Source of the DNA: Pseudomonas sp. HR96
GTDB lineage: Bacteria > Pseudomonadota > Gammaproteobacteria > Pseudomonadales > Pseudomonadaceae
Length of the DNA stretch: 64,000 bases
Direction of reading: 5' to 3'
NCBI RefSeq assembly: GCF_034059295.1
Contig: NZ_CP139142.1
Coordinates: forward strand, 62,001 to 126,000
Shown: positions 45,280-54,023 of the stretch, in pieces
How the letters are laid out: every line of letters begins with the position of its first letter
How positions within the stretch are numbered: the stretch's first letter is position 1
Notes under the pieces: generated by a model
Database searches by the model: none
What the model saw: the letters and a program-made list of their open reading frames with translations, nothing else
What the model was told of the DNA's origin: nothing
Program-made: the position numbers and the translations under genes

Positions 45280-46236
45280 TCAATGCCAAACTCGAGAGCG
45301 CACCCACTCCTGTACCCGTTTGATCACATCCTTACCGACGCCAAAATGCACAAATCCATGCGGAGCCTCTCGAACCACCCATAGGTCGACGTCCGTAATC
45401 TCGCCCCAGCGCGCGGCCATCTCCAATGTGTCATCCAACAGCGGATCGCGTTCACCCACTATTAGCACCGCAGGCGGCAGGCCGTCCAAATCAGCATACA
45501 GCGGCGACAACCTAGGCGCTCTGCGTTGTTCATCGCTGAGCCCTGGAGTCAATCGGCGCATCGCCGCGACCATTCCCGGCCCATCTAGTACCAGCGTATT
45601 GGGCCCTGCAGTTCGCACGCTTGGGGTGCCGGTGAGGTCATACACACCGTAATAAAGCACGGCACCCTGGATGCGCTGCAACAGCTCGGGCCACGCTTTA
45701 AGCGCGAGCAGGCAAGCCGCCGCCAAATGGCCGCCGGCGGACTCACCCACCATGATCACTGGTAATCCGGCAAACAGGAGGTTGCCGGGGTCGAGTAGCC
45801 AGCGCGCGGCGACGAGACAGTCTTGGATCTGGCACTCAAGGGATGCGCCGGGGGCCAGACGGTAGTCGACCGAGACCACTGCAGCGTCGCAGGCACTGAT
45901 AAACCCTAGGTTCAGGGCGTCATTCATGCGCGGATGACCAATCACCCAGCCGCCGCCGTGGATGTCGAGCACCACGACCTTGGGGGTGCCCACAGGGTGC
46001 AGGATGCGAACAGATGCCGCCGCACCTTCAACGCTGACCGTTTGATGCTCAGTCCCTACTCCATGCCCAGTGAGTTTGGCAGAGGGCAAGGGGGCCAGCT
46101 TGATCAAGCCTTGAAGGCCCTGGAGGATCAACTCGGGGGGGAGCCGAAAGCGCGGCAGCCGCGCTAGGACCTTGTTAAGCCGACGCATTTGCGCCAGTTC
46201 ATGATCGGATTCACCAACGGTTATGCGGGTCAACAT
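45280..46236 (-). CDS. Alpha/beta-hydrolase (HSL-type esterase)
   Basis: 318 residues. The oxyanion-hole motif HGGGW is near 94-98, the nucleophile serine is in GESAGG near 162-167, the acid in GERDPLLDD near 265-273, and the histidine in APHGFVHFG near 295. This is the hormone-sensitive-lipase/carboxylesterase family, acting on short-chain esters. Cytoplasmic, no signal peptide. Intact here, with two decayed copies of its 3' part at 11855-12212 and 20150-20382. It lies 30 bp from an integrase remnant. Natural substrate unknown. Confidence 0.9.
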   Translation of the reverse strand: MLTRITVGESDHELAQMRRLNKVLARLPRFRLPPELILQGLQGLIKLAPLPSAKLTGHGVGTEHQTVSVEGAAASVRILHPVGTPKVVVLDIHGGGWVIGHPRMNDALNLGFISACDAAVVSVDYRLAPGASLECQIQDCLVAARWLLDPGNLLFAGLPVIMVGESAGGHLAAACLLALKAWPELLQRIQGAVLYYGVYDLTGTPSVRTAGPNTLVLDGPGMVAAMRRLTPGLSDEQRRAPRLSPLYADLDGLPPAVLIVGERDPLLDDTLEMAARWGEITDVDLWVVREAPHGFVHFGVGKDVIKRVQEWVRSRVWH

Positions 46237-46265
46237 AGAGTGAGTCCAGGCAGGGCAGATAGTTC

Positions 46266-46945
46266 ATTGACCGCTGCCCGGCCCGGACAGTTGCGCATTA
46301 ATTGACTCGGTGTTGGCTGGTTTGTCTGGGTGTGCACCGTACCATGAGCTTTTCAAGCCGGGCGCCAAGTCTGCAGCACAGGTCATGATGACGATCATGG
46401 CTTTGAGCACGGTACTTTCACAGACTCGCTTCCCTTGCTGTTGACCGCCACCAGCAGGGGCGTCAAAACGCCAGGCAAGATCTCGATAGCAGCCCCACGG
46501 CACGCCGGTAATGCCGCAACCCTTGGTAAACCGCAATCCGAGATGGACACCTCGCGGCGCTTGTTGCACTTGCCTTCCACCGTCAGTCACAGATGACCAC
46601 TGGCCGAGCGATACAGCGTGGCCGTGTTCCATGCGGTGGCGTCGAAGAGGCGCAGCCCTGTCATATTCATGAAGTGATCCCCGGACGCGCTTGAGCGGTC
46701 TCTTGATCGCCTCGAAGGCCAGCGCGATGCCCACCACCGCCAGCCGCCGTCGAATCATGGAGTCAACCGGCGATTGGGGTTCCTTGACCAAGTGGACCAG
46801 ATTGGCCGCTAGCCATCCGGCCTTGACCAAGCGATTCATTGCGCTGGAAGTGCACCGCCGGCACATGAAACGCCCTGACGAATTGGGTCATCAGAAGCCC
46901 TGCCGCGTCTTGCCGGTGGACACCAATCAGTCGTTCATCTCGTCG
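46266..46945 (-). pseudogene. Integrase remnant with 3' end of the partner gene
   Basis: The minus strand retains blocks such as LVKAGWLAANLVHLVKEPQS, GIALAFEAI and STVLKAMIVIMT of the integrases, with many substitutions and shifts. At 46890-46920 it carries AGAAGCCCTGCCGCGTCTTG, the 3' end of the partner gene, so this was once a full integrase-partner module. It lies between the esterase and glgX. Confidence 0.75.
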
Positions 46946-47040
46946 GAGACAATTCACTGAACTGTTCTCTATCGAGGTCTTCTACTATCAGATCCCTTTG
47001 TGAAGCTATAACAATCAGCCATTTTTTGGAGTGCTTGATC

Positions 47041-49221
47041 ATGACTGATCAACCAGCGAACGACACTGCATCCAACCAACCCCGTCCCGCCAGCCGCGTA
47101 AGCGAAGGTCTGCCGTACCCACTGGGCGCGACTTGGGATGGTTCGGGGGTCAACTTTGCGATTTTTTCCGCCAATGCCACCAAGGTCGAACTCTGCCTGT
47201 TCGACGCTGAAGGCAAGGAAGAGATCGAGCGCATCGCGCTCCCCGAATTCACCAACGAAATCTGGCACGGCTACCTGCCCGATGCCCGTCCCGGCACCCT
47301 TTATGGGTATCGCGTGCACGGCCCTTACGACCCGGCCAACGGCCACCGCTTCAACCCCAACAAACTGCTGATCGACCCCTATGCCAAGCAGATCTGGGGC
47401 GAGCTGCAGTGGGACGACGCCTTGTTCGGCTACACCGTGGGCCACGAAGACGGCGACCTCTCGTTCGACGAGCGCGACAGCGCGCCGTTCATGCCGCGCT
47501 GCCGGGTGATCGACCCGGCGTTCACTTGGGGCAACACGCCCAAGCCGAACGTGCCGTGGGAGAACACCGTGTTCTACGAGACCCACGTGCGCGGCTTCAC
47601 CATGCGTCACCCCTCGGTACGTGAAGCGGAGCGGGGCACCTTTGCCGCCTTCCACGAGAACGACGTGGTCGAGTACATCCGCTCGCTCGGCGTGACCTCG
47701 GTGGAACTGATGCCGGTGCATTACTTCCTCGACGACAACCACCTGCTGGAAAAAGGCCTGCGCAACTTCTGGGGCTACAACACCCTGGGCTTCTTCGCGC
47801 CCCATGGCCGCTACCTGGCTGGGCAGTCGATCGGCGAATTCAAAGTGATGGTCTCGCGCTTTCACAAGGCTGGTCTGGAAGTCATCCTCGACGTGGTCTA
47901 CAACCACACCGCCGAAGGCAACGAGATGGGTCCGACCCTCTCGCTCAAAGGCATCGACAACGCCAGCTACTACCGCCTGATGCCCGACGATGCACGCTAC
48001 TACATCAACGACACCGGCACCGGCAACACCCTGAACATGAGCCACCCGTGCGTGCTGCAGATGGTCACCGACTCGCTGCGCTACTGGAGTTCGGAGATGG
48101 GCGTGGACGGTTTCCGCTTCGACCTGGCGACCATTCTCGGCCGCGAGGCCCATGGTTTCAGCGAAGGCGGGGGCTTCCTCGACGCCTGCCGCCAGGACCC
48201 GGTGCTGGCCAAGGTCAAGCTGGTGGCCGAGCCCTGGGACTGTGGCCCCGGTGGCTACCAGGTGGGCAACTTCCCGCCGGGCTGGATGGAATGGAACGAC
48301 AAGTTCCGCGACATCTCCCGGGCCTTCTGGAAAGGCGACGACGAGATGCTCGGCGACTTTGCGAAGATCTTCCTGGGCTCGGGCGACCAGTTCAACCGTC
48401 GCGGCCGCAAGCCGGCGTCCTCGGTGAATTTCATCACCGCCCACGACGGTTTCACCCTCAACGACCTGGTTTCCTACAACGACAAGCACAACGAAGCCAA
48501 CGGTGAAGACAACCGTGACGGCCACTCGGACAACAAGTCGTGGAACTGCGGCGTCGAAGGCCCGACCGAAGACCCGGAAATCCTCGCGCTGCGCTACCGG
48601 CAGATGCGCAACCTGCTGGCCACCTTGTTCCTCGCCCAGGGCACGCCGATGCTGCTCGCCGGTGACGAGTTCGCTCGCACCCAAGGCGGCAGCAACAACG
48701 CCTACTGCCAGGACAGCGAAATCGGCTGGGTCGATTGGAACGTCAGCGAGCAGAGCGCCGAGCTGCAGGATTTCGTGCGCTACCTGATCGAGCTGCGCGC
48801 ACGCTACCCGCTGCTGCGCCGCAACCGTTTCTTCACCGGCGAGTATGACGAAGGCATGGGCGTGAAAGACGTCAGCTGGATTCAACCCAACGGTTCGGAA
48901 ATGGGCACCGAGCAGTGGCAGGACGGCAACAACCGCTGCATGGGCATCCTGCTCGACGGTCGCACCAAGGCCAGTGGTATCCAGCGCGAAGGCGTCGACA
49001 ACTCGCTGCTGATCATCGTCAACTCGCACCACGACGTTGTTTCGTTCACCTTGCCTGAGGTACCGCAGGGCGCCAAGTGGGTGTTGCAACTGGACACCAA
49101 CCAACCTGATCTGGATCTCGGCGAAACCTTCGAGTTCGGCGCCGAGTACCAGGTCACCGGTCGTTCGGTGCTGATGTTCGAGCTGAAAAAACCTAGCTCG
49201 CGCAAACGCACACAAAGATAG
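47041..49221 (+). CDS. glgX: Glycogen debranching enzyme GlgX
   Basis: About 726 residues from the ATG at 47041 (GGAG ten bases upstream). A CBM48 domain comes first (YPLGATWDGSGVNFAIFSAN), then a GH13 barrel with DVVYNHTAEG, the nucleophile in DGFRFDLA, the acid in LVAEPWD and the transition-state Asp in NFITAHDG. It cleaves alpha-1,6 branches left by phosphorylase on glycogen or trehalose-linked glucan. Normal length and codon use. It stands alone without the usual glg or tre operon and is boxed in by an integrase remnant and an intact integrase module, so it looks like carried cargo. Confidence 0.95.
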   Translation: MTDQPANDTASNQPRPASRVSEGLPYPLGATWDGSGVNFAIFSANATKVELCLFDAEGKEEIERIALPEFTNEIWHGYLPDARPGTLYGYRVHGPYDPANGHRFNPNKLLIDPYAKQIWGELQWDDALFGYTVGHEDGDLSFDERDSAPFMPRCRVIDPAFTWGNTPKPNVPWENTVFYETHVRGFTMRHPSVREAERGTFAAFHENDVVEYIRSLGVTSVELMPVHYFLDDNHLLEKGLRNFWGYNTLGFFAPHGRYLAGQSIGEFKVMVSRFHKAGLEVILDVVYNHTAEGNEMGPTLSLKGIDNASYYRLMPDDARYYINDTGTGNTLNMSHPCVLQMVTDSLRYWSSEMGVDGFRFDLATILGREAHGFSEGGGFLDACRQDPVLAKVKLVAEPWDCGPGGYQVGNFPPGWMEWNDKFRDISRAFWKGDDEMLGDFAKIFLGSGDQFNRRGRKPASSVNFITAHDGFTLNDLVSYNDKHNEANGEDNRDGHSDNKSWNCGVEGPTEDPEILALRYRQMRNLLATLFLAQGTPMLLAGDEFARTQGGSNNAYCQDSEIGWVDWNVSEQSAELQDFVRYLIELRARYPLLRRNRFFTGEYDEGMGVKDVSWIQPNGSEMGTEQWQDGNNRCMGILLDGRTKASGIQREGVDNSLLIIVNSHHDVVSFTLPEVPQGAKWVLQLDTNQPDLDLGETFEFGAEYQVTGRSVLMFELKKPSSRKRTQR

Positions 49222-49252
49222 TTGCATAGAAAGTCAGTCAAAAAGCTTTAAT

Positions 49253-49287
49253 TGCCCGCCGATAAGGAAAACAACCCTCGGCGGGCA
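49253..49287 (+). terminator. Inverted repeat after glgX
   Basis: GCCCGCCG and CGGCGGGC pair across an 18-base loop, 31 bp after the glgX stop. There is no T-run, so termination would be factor-assisted or weak. Confidence 0.5.
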
Positions 49288-49479
49288 TTGCTGGACTCCA
49301 ACTTGGCACTACCATAGCTTGGGAGGATCATAGAGAGAGGAAGCTTTCGGCCAAAAATGGGCCCCGCATCTCTCGAACAAACGGACTCCATTGGTAACAC
49401 CGAACGCAGCTATATCTTGCATCTATTCAACCGAAACGCCCAAGCCTGGCCCTCATTTTTATCTCTCCCTGGAATGAAC

Positions 49480-49580
49480 TTACCCACAAAAGCCGGGGAT
49501 AGCCCTGTGGACAACAATCCTGAGAAGCTCTGTAAGCCACGGCTCGGCTGGGCCGAAACGCACAGGTCAAAAATTGATCA
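49480..49580. repeat. Inverted 9-mer element S5
   Basis: TTACCCACA (49480-49488), 17 bp, TGTGGACAA (49506-49514), with TTGATCA at 49574-49580. It is the copy attached to an intact module: the integrase stop codon is 28 bp beyond the TTGATCA. This makes it the best candidate for the site used by the integrase, if any. Confidence 0.75.
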
Positions 49581-49607
49581 TTTACATCAGGGGCGATACT
49601 GACCCAG

Positions 49608-50759
49608 TCAGCGTGGTGTCCTCAGTATCGCACTGACCTGCTCATGCAGGTGCTGGGCTTCGGCGTGCAGGTAGCGACTCGTGGTGTCCAGCCGCGCATG
49701 GCCGGCGAGCGAGCGCACCATGACCAGATCGCCCGTGGCCTGGGCCAGATGACTGAAGCACGAATGCCGCAACCAGTGCGTGGTGGCCTCGCCCAGGCGA
49801 TCGGCCAGTTCGTACTGCCGCCGTTCCCGGGCCAGCTCCGCCGCTCGGGTCATGATGTCGATCATGGCCTTGAGCACGGTGCTGTGGCTGGCTCGCTTGC
49901 CCTTGCTGTTGGCCGCCATCAGCAGGGGCGTCGACTCGCCGGGCAGGATCTCGGCGGGCAGCCCCATGGCCTGCCGGTAATACTGGAGCTCTTTGAAAAG
50001 CGCCTCGGAGATCGGCACCTCGCGCCGCTTGTTGCGCTTGCCGTCCACCATCAGCCACAGATGGCCGCTGGCTGAACGGCGCAGCGTGCCCATGTTCGAG
50101 GCGGTGGCCTCGAAGGTGCGCAAGCCCGTCATATAAAAGAGGCTCAACATGAAGTGGTCTCGCGCGCGCTTGAGCGGACTTTTGGTCGCCGCAATCGCTT
50201 CGAAGGCCAGCGCGATGCCCTCCACCGGCAGCAGCCGCTGGATCATGGGATCAACCGCTGCCTGCGGTTTTTTTACCAGGGCCACTGGATTGCCCTTGAG
50301 CCAGCCGGCCTTGACCATCCAGCTGTACAAGCTGCCCAGCTGGACCAGGGCGTAGCGCTGTGAACTGACGCCCAATGGCCCGGCGAACGGGCGCCAGTCC
50401 GGGTGTTGCCGCGGGTGTTTGGTGGGGGAGACCCACACCGAGGCCGGCTGCGGGTCGGCCAGGAATGCGAGGTAGGCGCGTACGTCCATGACGCCGATCT
50501 GCGACAGCCCCTTGTCGCGCGCGTGCCGAGCCCAAAGCAGGAAGCGCTCGGCTTCCTTGCGCATGGCGCGGCGGGTCTTGGGGTTGTCGGTGGTCGCCTC
50601 GAGCCAGATAGCGGCGGCCTCGAAGTCGGAACGGGCCTGGACCAGGTCCGGGACCGCTGGCAGGACGTGATCGCGCTCGGCCGGTTGCGCGCGCTCGATC
50701 AAGCCGCTGCGCTGAAAATTCACCGCTGAAAGCTGAGACTTCCTGATGCTTGTGCTCAT
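49608..50759 (-). CDS. Tyrosine recombinase (integrase), copy C
   Basis: 383 residues, all catalytic residues present (TGLRTFE Arg, HWLRH, LAGHARLD, SRYLHAE Tyr). Near-identical to copy A in the core. The first 20 residues (MSTSIRKSQLSAVNF) and the last 20 (AQHLHEQVSAILRTPR) differ from A. Coupled to the partner gene by an ATGA overlap. A copy of the inverted 9-mer element lies just past its stop. It should be able to cut and rejoin DNA at its own sites. Confidence 0.93.
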   Translation of the reverse strand: MSTSIRKSQLSAVNFQRSGLIERAQPAERDHVLPAVPDLVQARSDFEAAAIWLEATTDNPKTRRAMRKEAERFLLWARHARDKGLSQIGVMDVRAYLAFLADPQPASVWVSPTKHPRQHPDWRPFAGPLGVSSQRYALVQLGSLYSWMVKAGWLKGNPVALVKKPQAAVDPMIQRLLPVEGIALAFEAIAATKSPLKRARDHFMLSLFYMTGLRTFEATASNMGTLRRSASGHLWLMVDGKRNKRREVPISEALFKELQYYRQAMGLPAEILPGESTPLLMAANSKGKRASHSTVLKAMIDIMTRAAELARERRQYELADRLGEATTHWLRHSCFSHLAQATGDLVMVRSLAGHARLDTTSRYLHAEAQHLHEQVSAILRTPR

Positions 50760-51406
50760 CAGAAGCCCTGCCGCGTCTTGCCGGTGAAGACGACCCAGTC
50801 ATCCATCTGCTCAGGGTCGAGCCACAGCGTGTGGCCGTGCGCCGATTCGCACAGGTATTCCTCCTGCGCTTCGCCGTCGCTGCCCACCCCCAGGCGCACG
50901 TCGACCACCAGCAGCACTGCGCCTTCTTGGGCGAAGCTGCCGATGTCACTGATGACCGCAAGCTCCGAGCCCAGTCCGACATAGCCCTGGTAACGAAAGC
51001 CGTCGGGCAGCGAAGCGTAGGGCTCGGGCTCCTCCTCGTCCTGCCACGGTGCCGGCAAGGCGACCACGGTGGGCGCCGCAGGGGTCAGCGGATGATCGGG
51101 ATGCCCCGGGGGTGAACGTCGAGGGCGTGGGGGGTGCAGAAACAGGCGCGCGGCCGTCACCGCGGCGCGCTCGCGGCGCAGCAGGGAGGGCAGGGCACGC
51201 ACCGCGTCATCCCAGCGCGTTTCGCGGCTGGCATCGGCCGCTACGCGGCTGAGGGTTTCGGGGCGCACGTTCCAGCGCAGGGCCACATCGGCCATGCGCC
51301 AGCCTTTGCGGCGGATCAGGTGCTTGAATTCCGCCGGCGTAAGGGTGGGAGGGCGAAGGAGCTTCAGGCCGATATTGACTTGATCCATGGCGCATGTTTT
51401 ACCCAT
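50759..51406 (-). CDS. Integrase-partner protein with HTH, copy C
   Basis: 215 residues, differing from copy A at only a few positions (for example HPPRPRR for CPPRPRR, PAAPTV for PSAPTV, FAQEG for FVQEG). HTH at about 23-60, proline-rich linker, compact C-terminal domain ending KTRQGF. Its stop overlaps the integrase start. Upstream lies the kfrA gene in the opposite direction with a shared 300-bp regulatory region, so the module's promoter must be there. Confidence 0.75.
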   Translation of the reverse strand: MGKTCAMDQVNIGLKLLRPPTLTPAEFKHLIRRKGWRMADVALRWNVRPETLSRVAADASRETRWDDAVRALPSLLRRERAAVTAARLFLHPPRPRRSPPGHPDHPLTPAAPTVVALPAPWQDEEEPEPYASLPDGFRYQGYVGLGSELAVISDIGSFAQEGAVLLVVDVRLGVGSDGEAQEEYLCESAHGHTLWLDPEQMDDWVVFTGKTRQGF

Positions 51407-51553
51407 TCAATCGCTTGATCTCCATGATTTCATGTTCCTCGATCTTCAGCAACGCTGGGGGTGAGGTGAGGATAGAGTCGCCCAAAAAATCCAACGCAGC
51501 AAAAAAACTCGTGATAATAGGACGTAATCACGAATTTTCTGGCGTATGAATAT

Positions 51554-51563
51554 GATACGTATC
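51554..51563. promoter_or_regulatory. Palindrome in the kfrA/partner intergenic region
   Basis: GATACGTATC is a perfect 10-bp palindrome in an AT-rich stretch. It is a candidate operator for KfrA, whose relatives repress their own promoters, or for the HTH partner protein. The assignment is inference. Confidence 0.35.
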
Positions 51564-51615
51564 GTTTGCGGTATTTAGCATACTAATAAAGATTGGTGCA
51601 AAATAGACCTTTTTG

Positions 51616-51657
51616 GGCCGCCTGGCCCTGCAACCGCAGGGGTTTAAGCGGCCTTTT
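51616..51657 (+). promoter_or_regulatory. Nested hairpins in the kfrA leader
   Basis: GGCCGC (51616-51621) pairs with GCGGCC (51648-51653) and is followed by TTTT. Inside it CCCTGC (51626-51631) pairs with GCAGGG (51636-51641). It resembles a terminator and precedes the kfrA start by 50 bp, so it may attenuate kfrA. Confidence 0.5.
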
Positions 51658-51705
51658 CGCACCGCCACCCCAGCGCTCTTCACTTCAAAAAAAGGAAAAA
51701 AGCCT

Positions 51706-52707
51706 GTGACCTTGACCTTGCCCTCCAGCGGCCTGCCCAAAACCCGCGACCTGGTGCGCCATTACGCCGCGCAGCTGCTCGAAGCGGGCGGGGAGGTGTC
51801 GATCAGCGCGATCCGCGGGCGGATCCTGGAAGAGCATGGGGTGAATGCCTCGCCCAATGTGGTGGGGGACGAGGTCAAACAGTTCTGGGCGCGCACCGGG
51901 CCCTTGCTCAGTGCCCGGCTCAAGCGCCCCGGCATCCCGGAGGCGGTGTGCCAGGCCCTGGACAGCGTGTGGGAGGTGGCGCTGAACGAGGCCACCGCGG
52001 CGTACGCGATCGAGCGCGCGGCGCATGTGCAGCAGGCGGATCAGGCCACGGCGCGCGCCGCGGCCGCACTGGAACGGGCGGAGCACGCCGAGGGACGGTT
52101 CGTCGATCAGGAACGGCAGATCGCGCTGCTGAGCGAGCAGGTGCAGCGGTTGAGCGCGCAGCTGGACAAGGCCCAGGCGCAGCACGAAGAAGTCCGCAGC
52201 GAGCTGCGCGAGGTGATGACGCAGCATCAGCAGCAGGCGCAGCGGCAGGCCACCGAGCTTGCGCGTCTGCAGACGTCGCACCAGGAGGAGATGGGGCGTT
52301 TTGCGCAGACCCATGCGGCGGAGCTTGCGCGCCTGCAGGCGGTGCACCAGGAGGAGAACGGCGCGCTGCGCGCCGAGGTCAGCCGCCAGGCGGACATCTT
52401 CGAGAGCACCACCAACCATCTGATGATGGAGACCAGCCGGGTGCGCGATGCGGCGAAGCTTGAGACCGAACGGCTGACCCGGGAGCTGGCGCACAGCCGC
52501 GAGCTCGTCGACCAGCTGCGCGTGCAGCGCTCGAACGCCCGCGAGGAAAGCGCCGGGCTGCGCGCCCAGGTCGAGAGTGCGGGGCTGCAGCTGCGGCAGC
52601 TGCACATCGCGTATGACAAGCTGCAAGCGCAGTGGGCGACCCGGGGGGCGAGCGGGGAGGGCGGACACGGTGAAGACGTTGCGGAAAGGGGGGAAAGTGG
52701 GGAATAG
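51706..52707 (+). CDS. kfrA: KfrA-type DNA-binding coiled-coil protein
   Basis: About 333 residues from the GTG at 51706 with AGGAAAA upstream (a TTG far upstream is less likely). The KfrA_N DNA-binding domain is at 10-110 (TRDLVRHYAAQLLEAGGEVS, ISAIRGRILEEHG). A very long alanine-, glutamate- and glutamine-rich coiled coil fills the rest, with an internal repeat (ELARLQTSHQEEMGRF and ELARLQAVHQEENGAL). KfrA proteins autoregulate and help plasmid maintenance by forming filaments or complexes at the cell centre. A fragment of the coiled coil is duplicated at 53247-53365. Confidence 0.88.
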   Translation: MTLTLPSSGLPKTRDLVRHYAAQLLEAGGEVSISAIRGRILEEHGVNASPNVVGDEVKQFWARTGPLLSARLKRPGIPEAVCQALDSVWEVALNEATAAYAIERAAHVQQADQATARAAAALERAEHAEGRFVDQERQIALLSEQVQRLSAQLDKAQAQHEEVRSELREVMTQHQQQAQRQATELARLQTSHQEEMGRFAQTHAAELARLQAVHQEENGALRAEVSRQADIFESTTNHLMMETSRVRDAAKLETERLTRELAHSRELVDQLRVQRSNAREESAGLRAQVESAGLQLRQLHIAYDKLQAQWATRGASGEGGHGEDVAERGESGE

Positions 52708-52849
52708 GGGCTTTTCGACGGCGTCGGGCGAGAGGATGATGAAGCCATTCCCTCTCACACCGGTTGTCACCGCGCCCCCTGCCTGCCGCCGGGCGGACGA
52801 TCGACTTTTATTGAATCACTGACATCACTGACATCACCCGAGACATGGC

Positions 52850-53185
52850 ATGACCGTTGAACTGACCGAAGAAGACATGCGCCAGGCGTTGTTTGGGGCG
52901 GCGCACGCCCCTGCGCCGCAGGTGACAATCCACGATCCCATGGCGCATATCCCCGACGTGGTGATCGTGCCGGCGGTGACGCCCCGGAAAAAGAAACCGA
53001 GCAAGGCCCTCACGCCGCGGGTGCGGGTGACCCTGCAGGTGGGCAATGAGTTTGAAGGCGCGACGCAGGTCTATGTGCACGAGGCCGACACGATCAGCAG
53101 CCTGCTGGCCGAGCAGGAAGCGGTCAAAGTGGCCAGGAAGAAATATCGGTACGTCGAGGTGGTGTCGGTTAAGGCCATCGGGTGA
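52850..53185 (+). CDS. Hypothetical protein downstream of kfrA
   Basis: 111 residues (MTVELTEEDMRQALFGAAHA, then a basic PRKKKPSKAL segment and a beta-rich RVRVTLQVGNEF half). No membrane segment. It is separated from kfrA by 140 bp containing the tandem TGACATCAC repeat. Basic linker plus small domain suggests a nucleic-acid-associated plasmid protein. I do not recognise the family. Confidence 0.55.
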   Translation: MTVELTEEDMRQALFGAAHAPAPQVTIHDPMAHIPDVVIVPAVTPRKKKPSKALTPRVRVTLQVGNEFEGATQVYVHEADTISSLLAEQEAVKVARKKYRYVEVVSVKAIG

Positions 53186-53246
53186 AAGCGGCGGGGCAGT
53201 GGCCGCTCCAATAGCCTGACGAGACACAGTCTGCGCAGACCAGTGA

Positions 53247-53365
53247 GGCCAAGCTCCCAAGCTTGCAGGTCGCGTACCATGAAGAGAGCAGCGCGCTGCG
53301 CGCCGCGGTCAGCCGCCAAGCAGCGTCCTGGAAAGCAAATCACCTGATGATGGAAATCAGTCATA
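53247..53365 (+). pseudogene. Fragment of a kfrA coiled coil
   Basis: Matches 52318-52438 of kfrA (CGCGCTGCGCGCCG, GTCAGCCGCCA and CTGATGATGGA blocks). A short duplication that has lost its frame. Confidence 0.7.
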
Positions 53366-53369
53366 AGTA

Positions 53370-53687
53370 ATGACTATTCATAAACATCGAGCCAAAGCTC
53401 TCGCCCTGCTTCCAATTCTGCTGTCTGGCTGCGGCGATGACTCCAATAAAATGCACTGCCCGGAAAAGGGTGATGATTTCTTCCAGGCTTCTGTGGCGGA
53501 TTATTTCAGGCGTCATCCTCCCAAAACGGGTATGGGCAGTGTTCATATTGCTAAAGGGTCGCAGTATGACGACCACACCAACTGGTGGTGGGTGCCCATT
53601 GACGTTGGACCAGACAAATACACCGCGTTGCTCAGCTGCGACGGCAAGCTGGAGCTTGAAGGGAGGCTCAACCAAGGAAGCCGCTAG
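53370..53687 (+). CDS. Small lipoprotein
   Basis: 105 residues with an N-terminal signal ending in the lipobox LLSGC (lipidated Cys near 21). The mature part has three more cysteines and HTNWWWVPIDVGPDKYTALL, resembling small periplasmic proteins of unknown function. It converges on the cyo operon. Ribosome-binding site weak. Confidence 0.65.
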   Translation: MTIHKHRAKALALLPILLSGCGDDSNKMHCPEKGDDFFQASVADYFRRHPPKTGMGSVHIAKGSQYDDHTNWWWVPIDVGPDKYTALLSCDGKLELEGRLNQGSR

Positions 53688-53711
53688 TCTGGAATGAAAC
53701 TGAATTCAGGG

Positions 53712-54023
53712 CTACATTCGGTGCATTTGGTCGTAATAGACGAGAAGTGTACCGCCCACCATCAACGCTACGATCAGCACGGAAAACAGCAGCATCGGCC
53801 ATTTGTCCTGTTCCGAACGCTCAGCCCCCACCTGCAGAAAGCAGTAGAAATGCACCAGAATCTGTACCACTGCGAGCAGCAAAATGGCCGCCAATGTGGT
53901 GTCAAATGACAGGGCGGCCCATTTGACCAGTGCTGTGGGCAAAGCGGTCAGAGTGATAGCCAGTACCAGGCCGGCCCGGTAGCGCCGAAGTTGTCGCTGG
54001 TAACCCTCGAGGTCTTTAATCAT
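53712..54023 (-). CDS. cyoD: Cytochrome o ubiquinol oxidase subunit IV
   Basis: 103 residues with three membrane helices (about 18-38, 44-66, 78-98), the size and layout of CyoD, which assists assembly of the bo3 oxidase. Start overlaps the cyoC stop by ATGA. Last gene of the operon. No cyoE (heme O synthase) follows, so heme O must come from another locus. Confidence 0.9.
   Translation of the reverse strand: MIKDLEGYQRQLRRYRAGLVLAITLTALPTALVKWAALSFDTTLAAILLLAVVQILVHFYCFLQVGAERSEQDKWPMLLFSVLIVALMVGGTLLVYYDQMHRM

Noticed and set aside
46969-49227. 752-codon frame antisense to glgX
   Set aside because: Shadow of a GC-rich gene in the complementary frame. glgX on the plus strand has all catalytic motifs.
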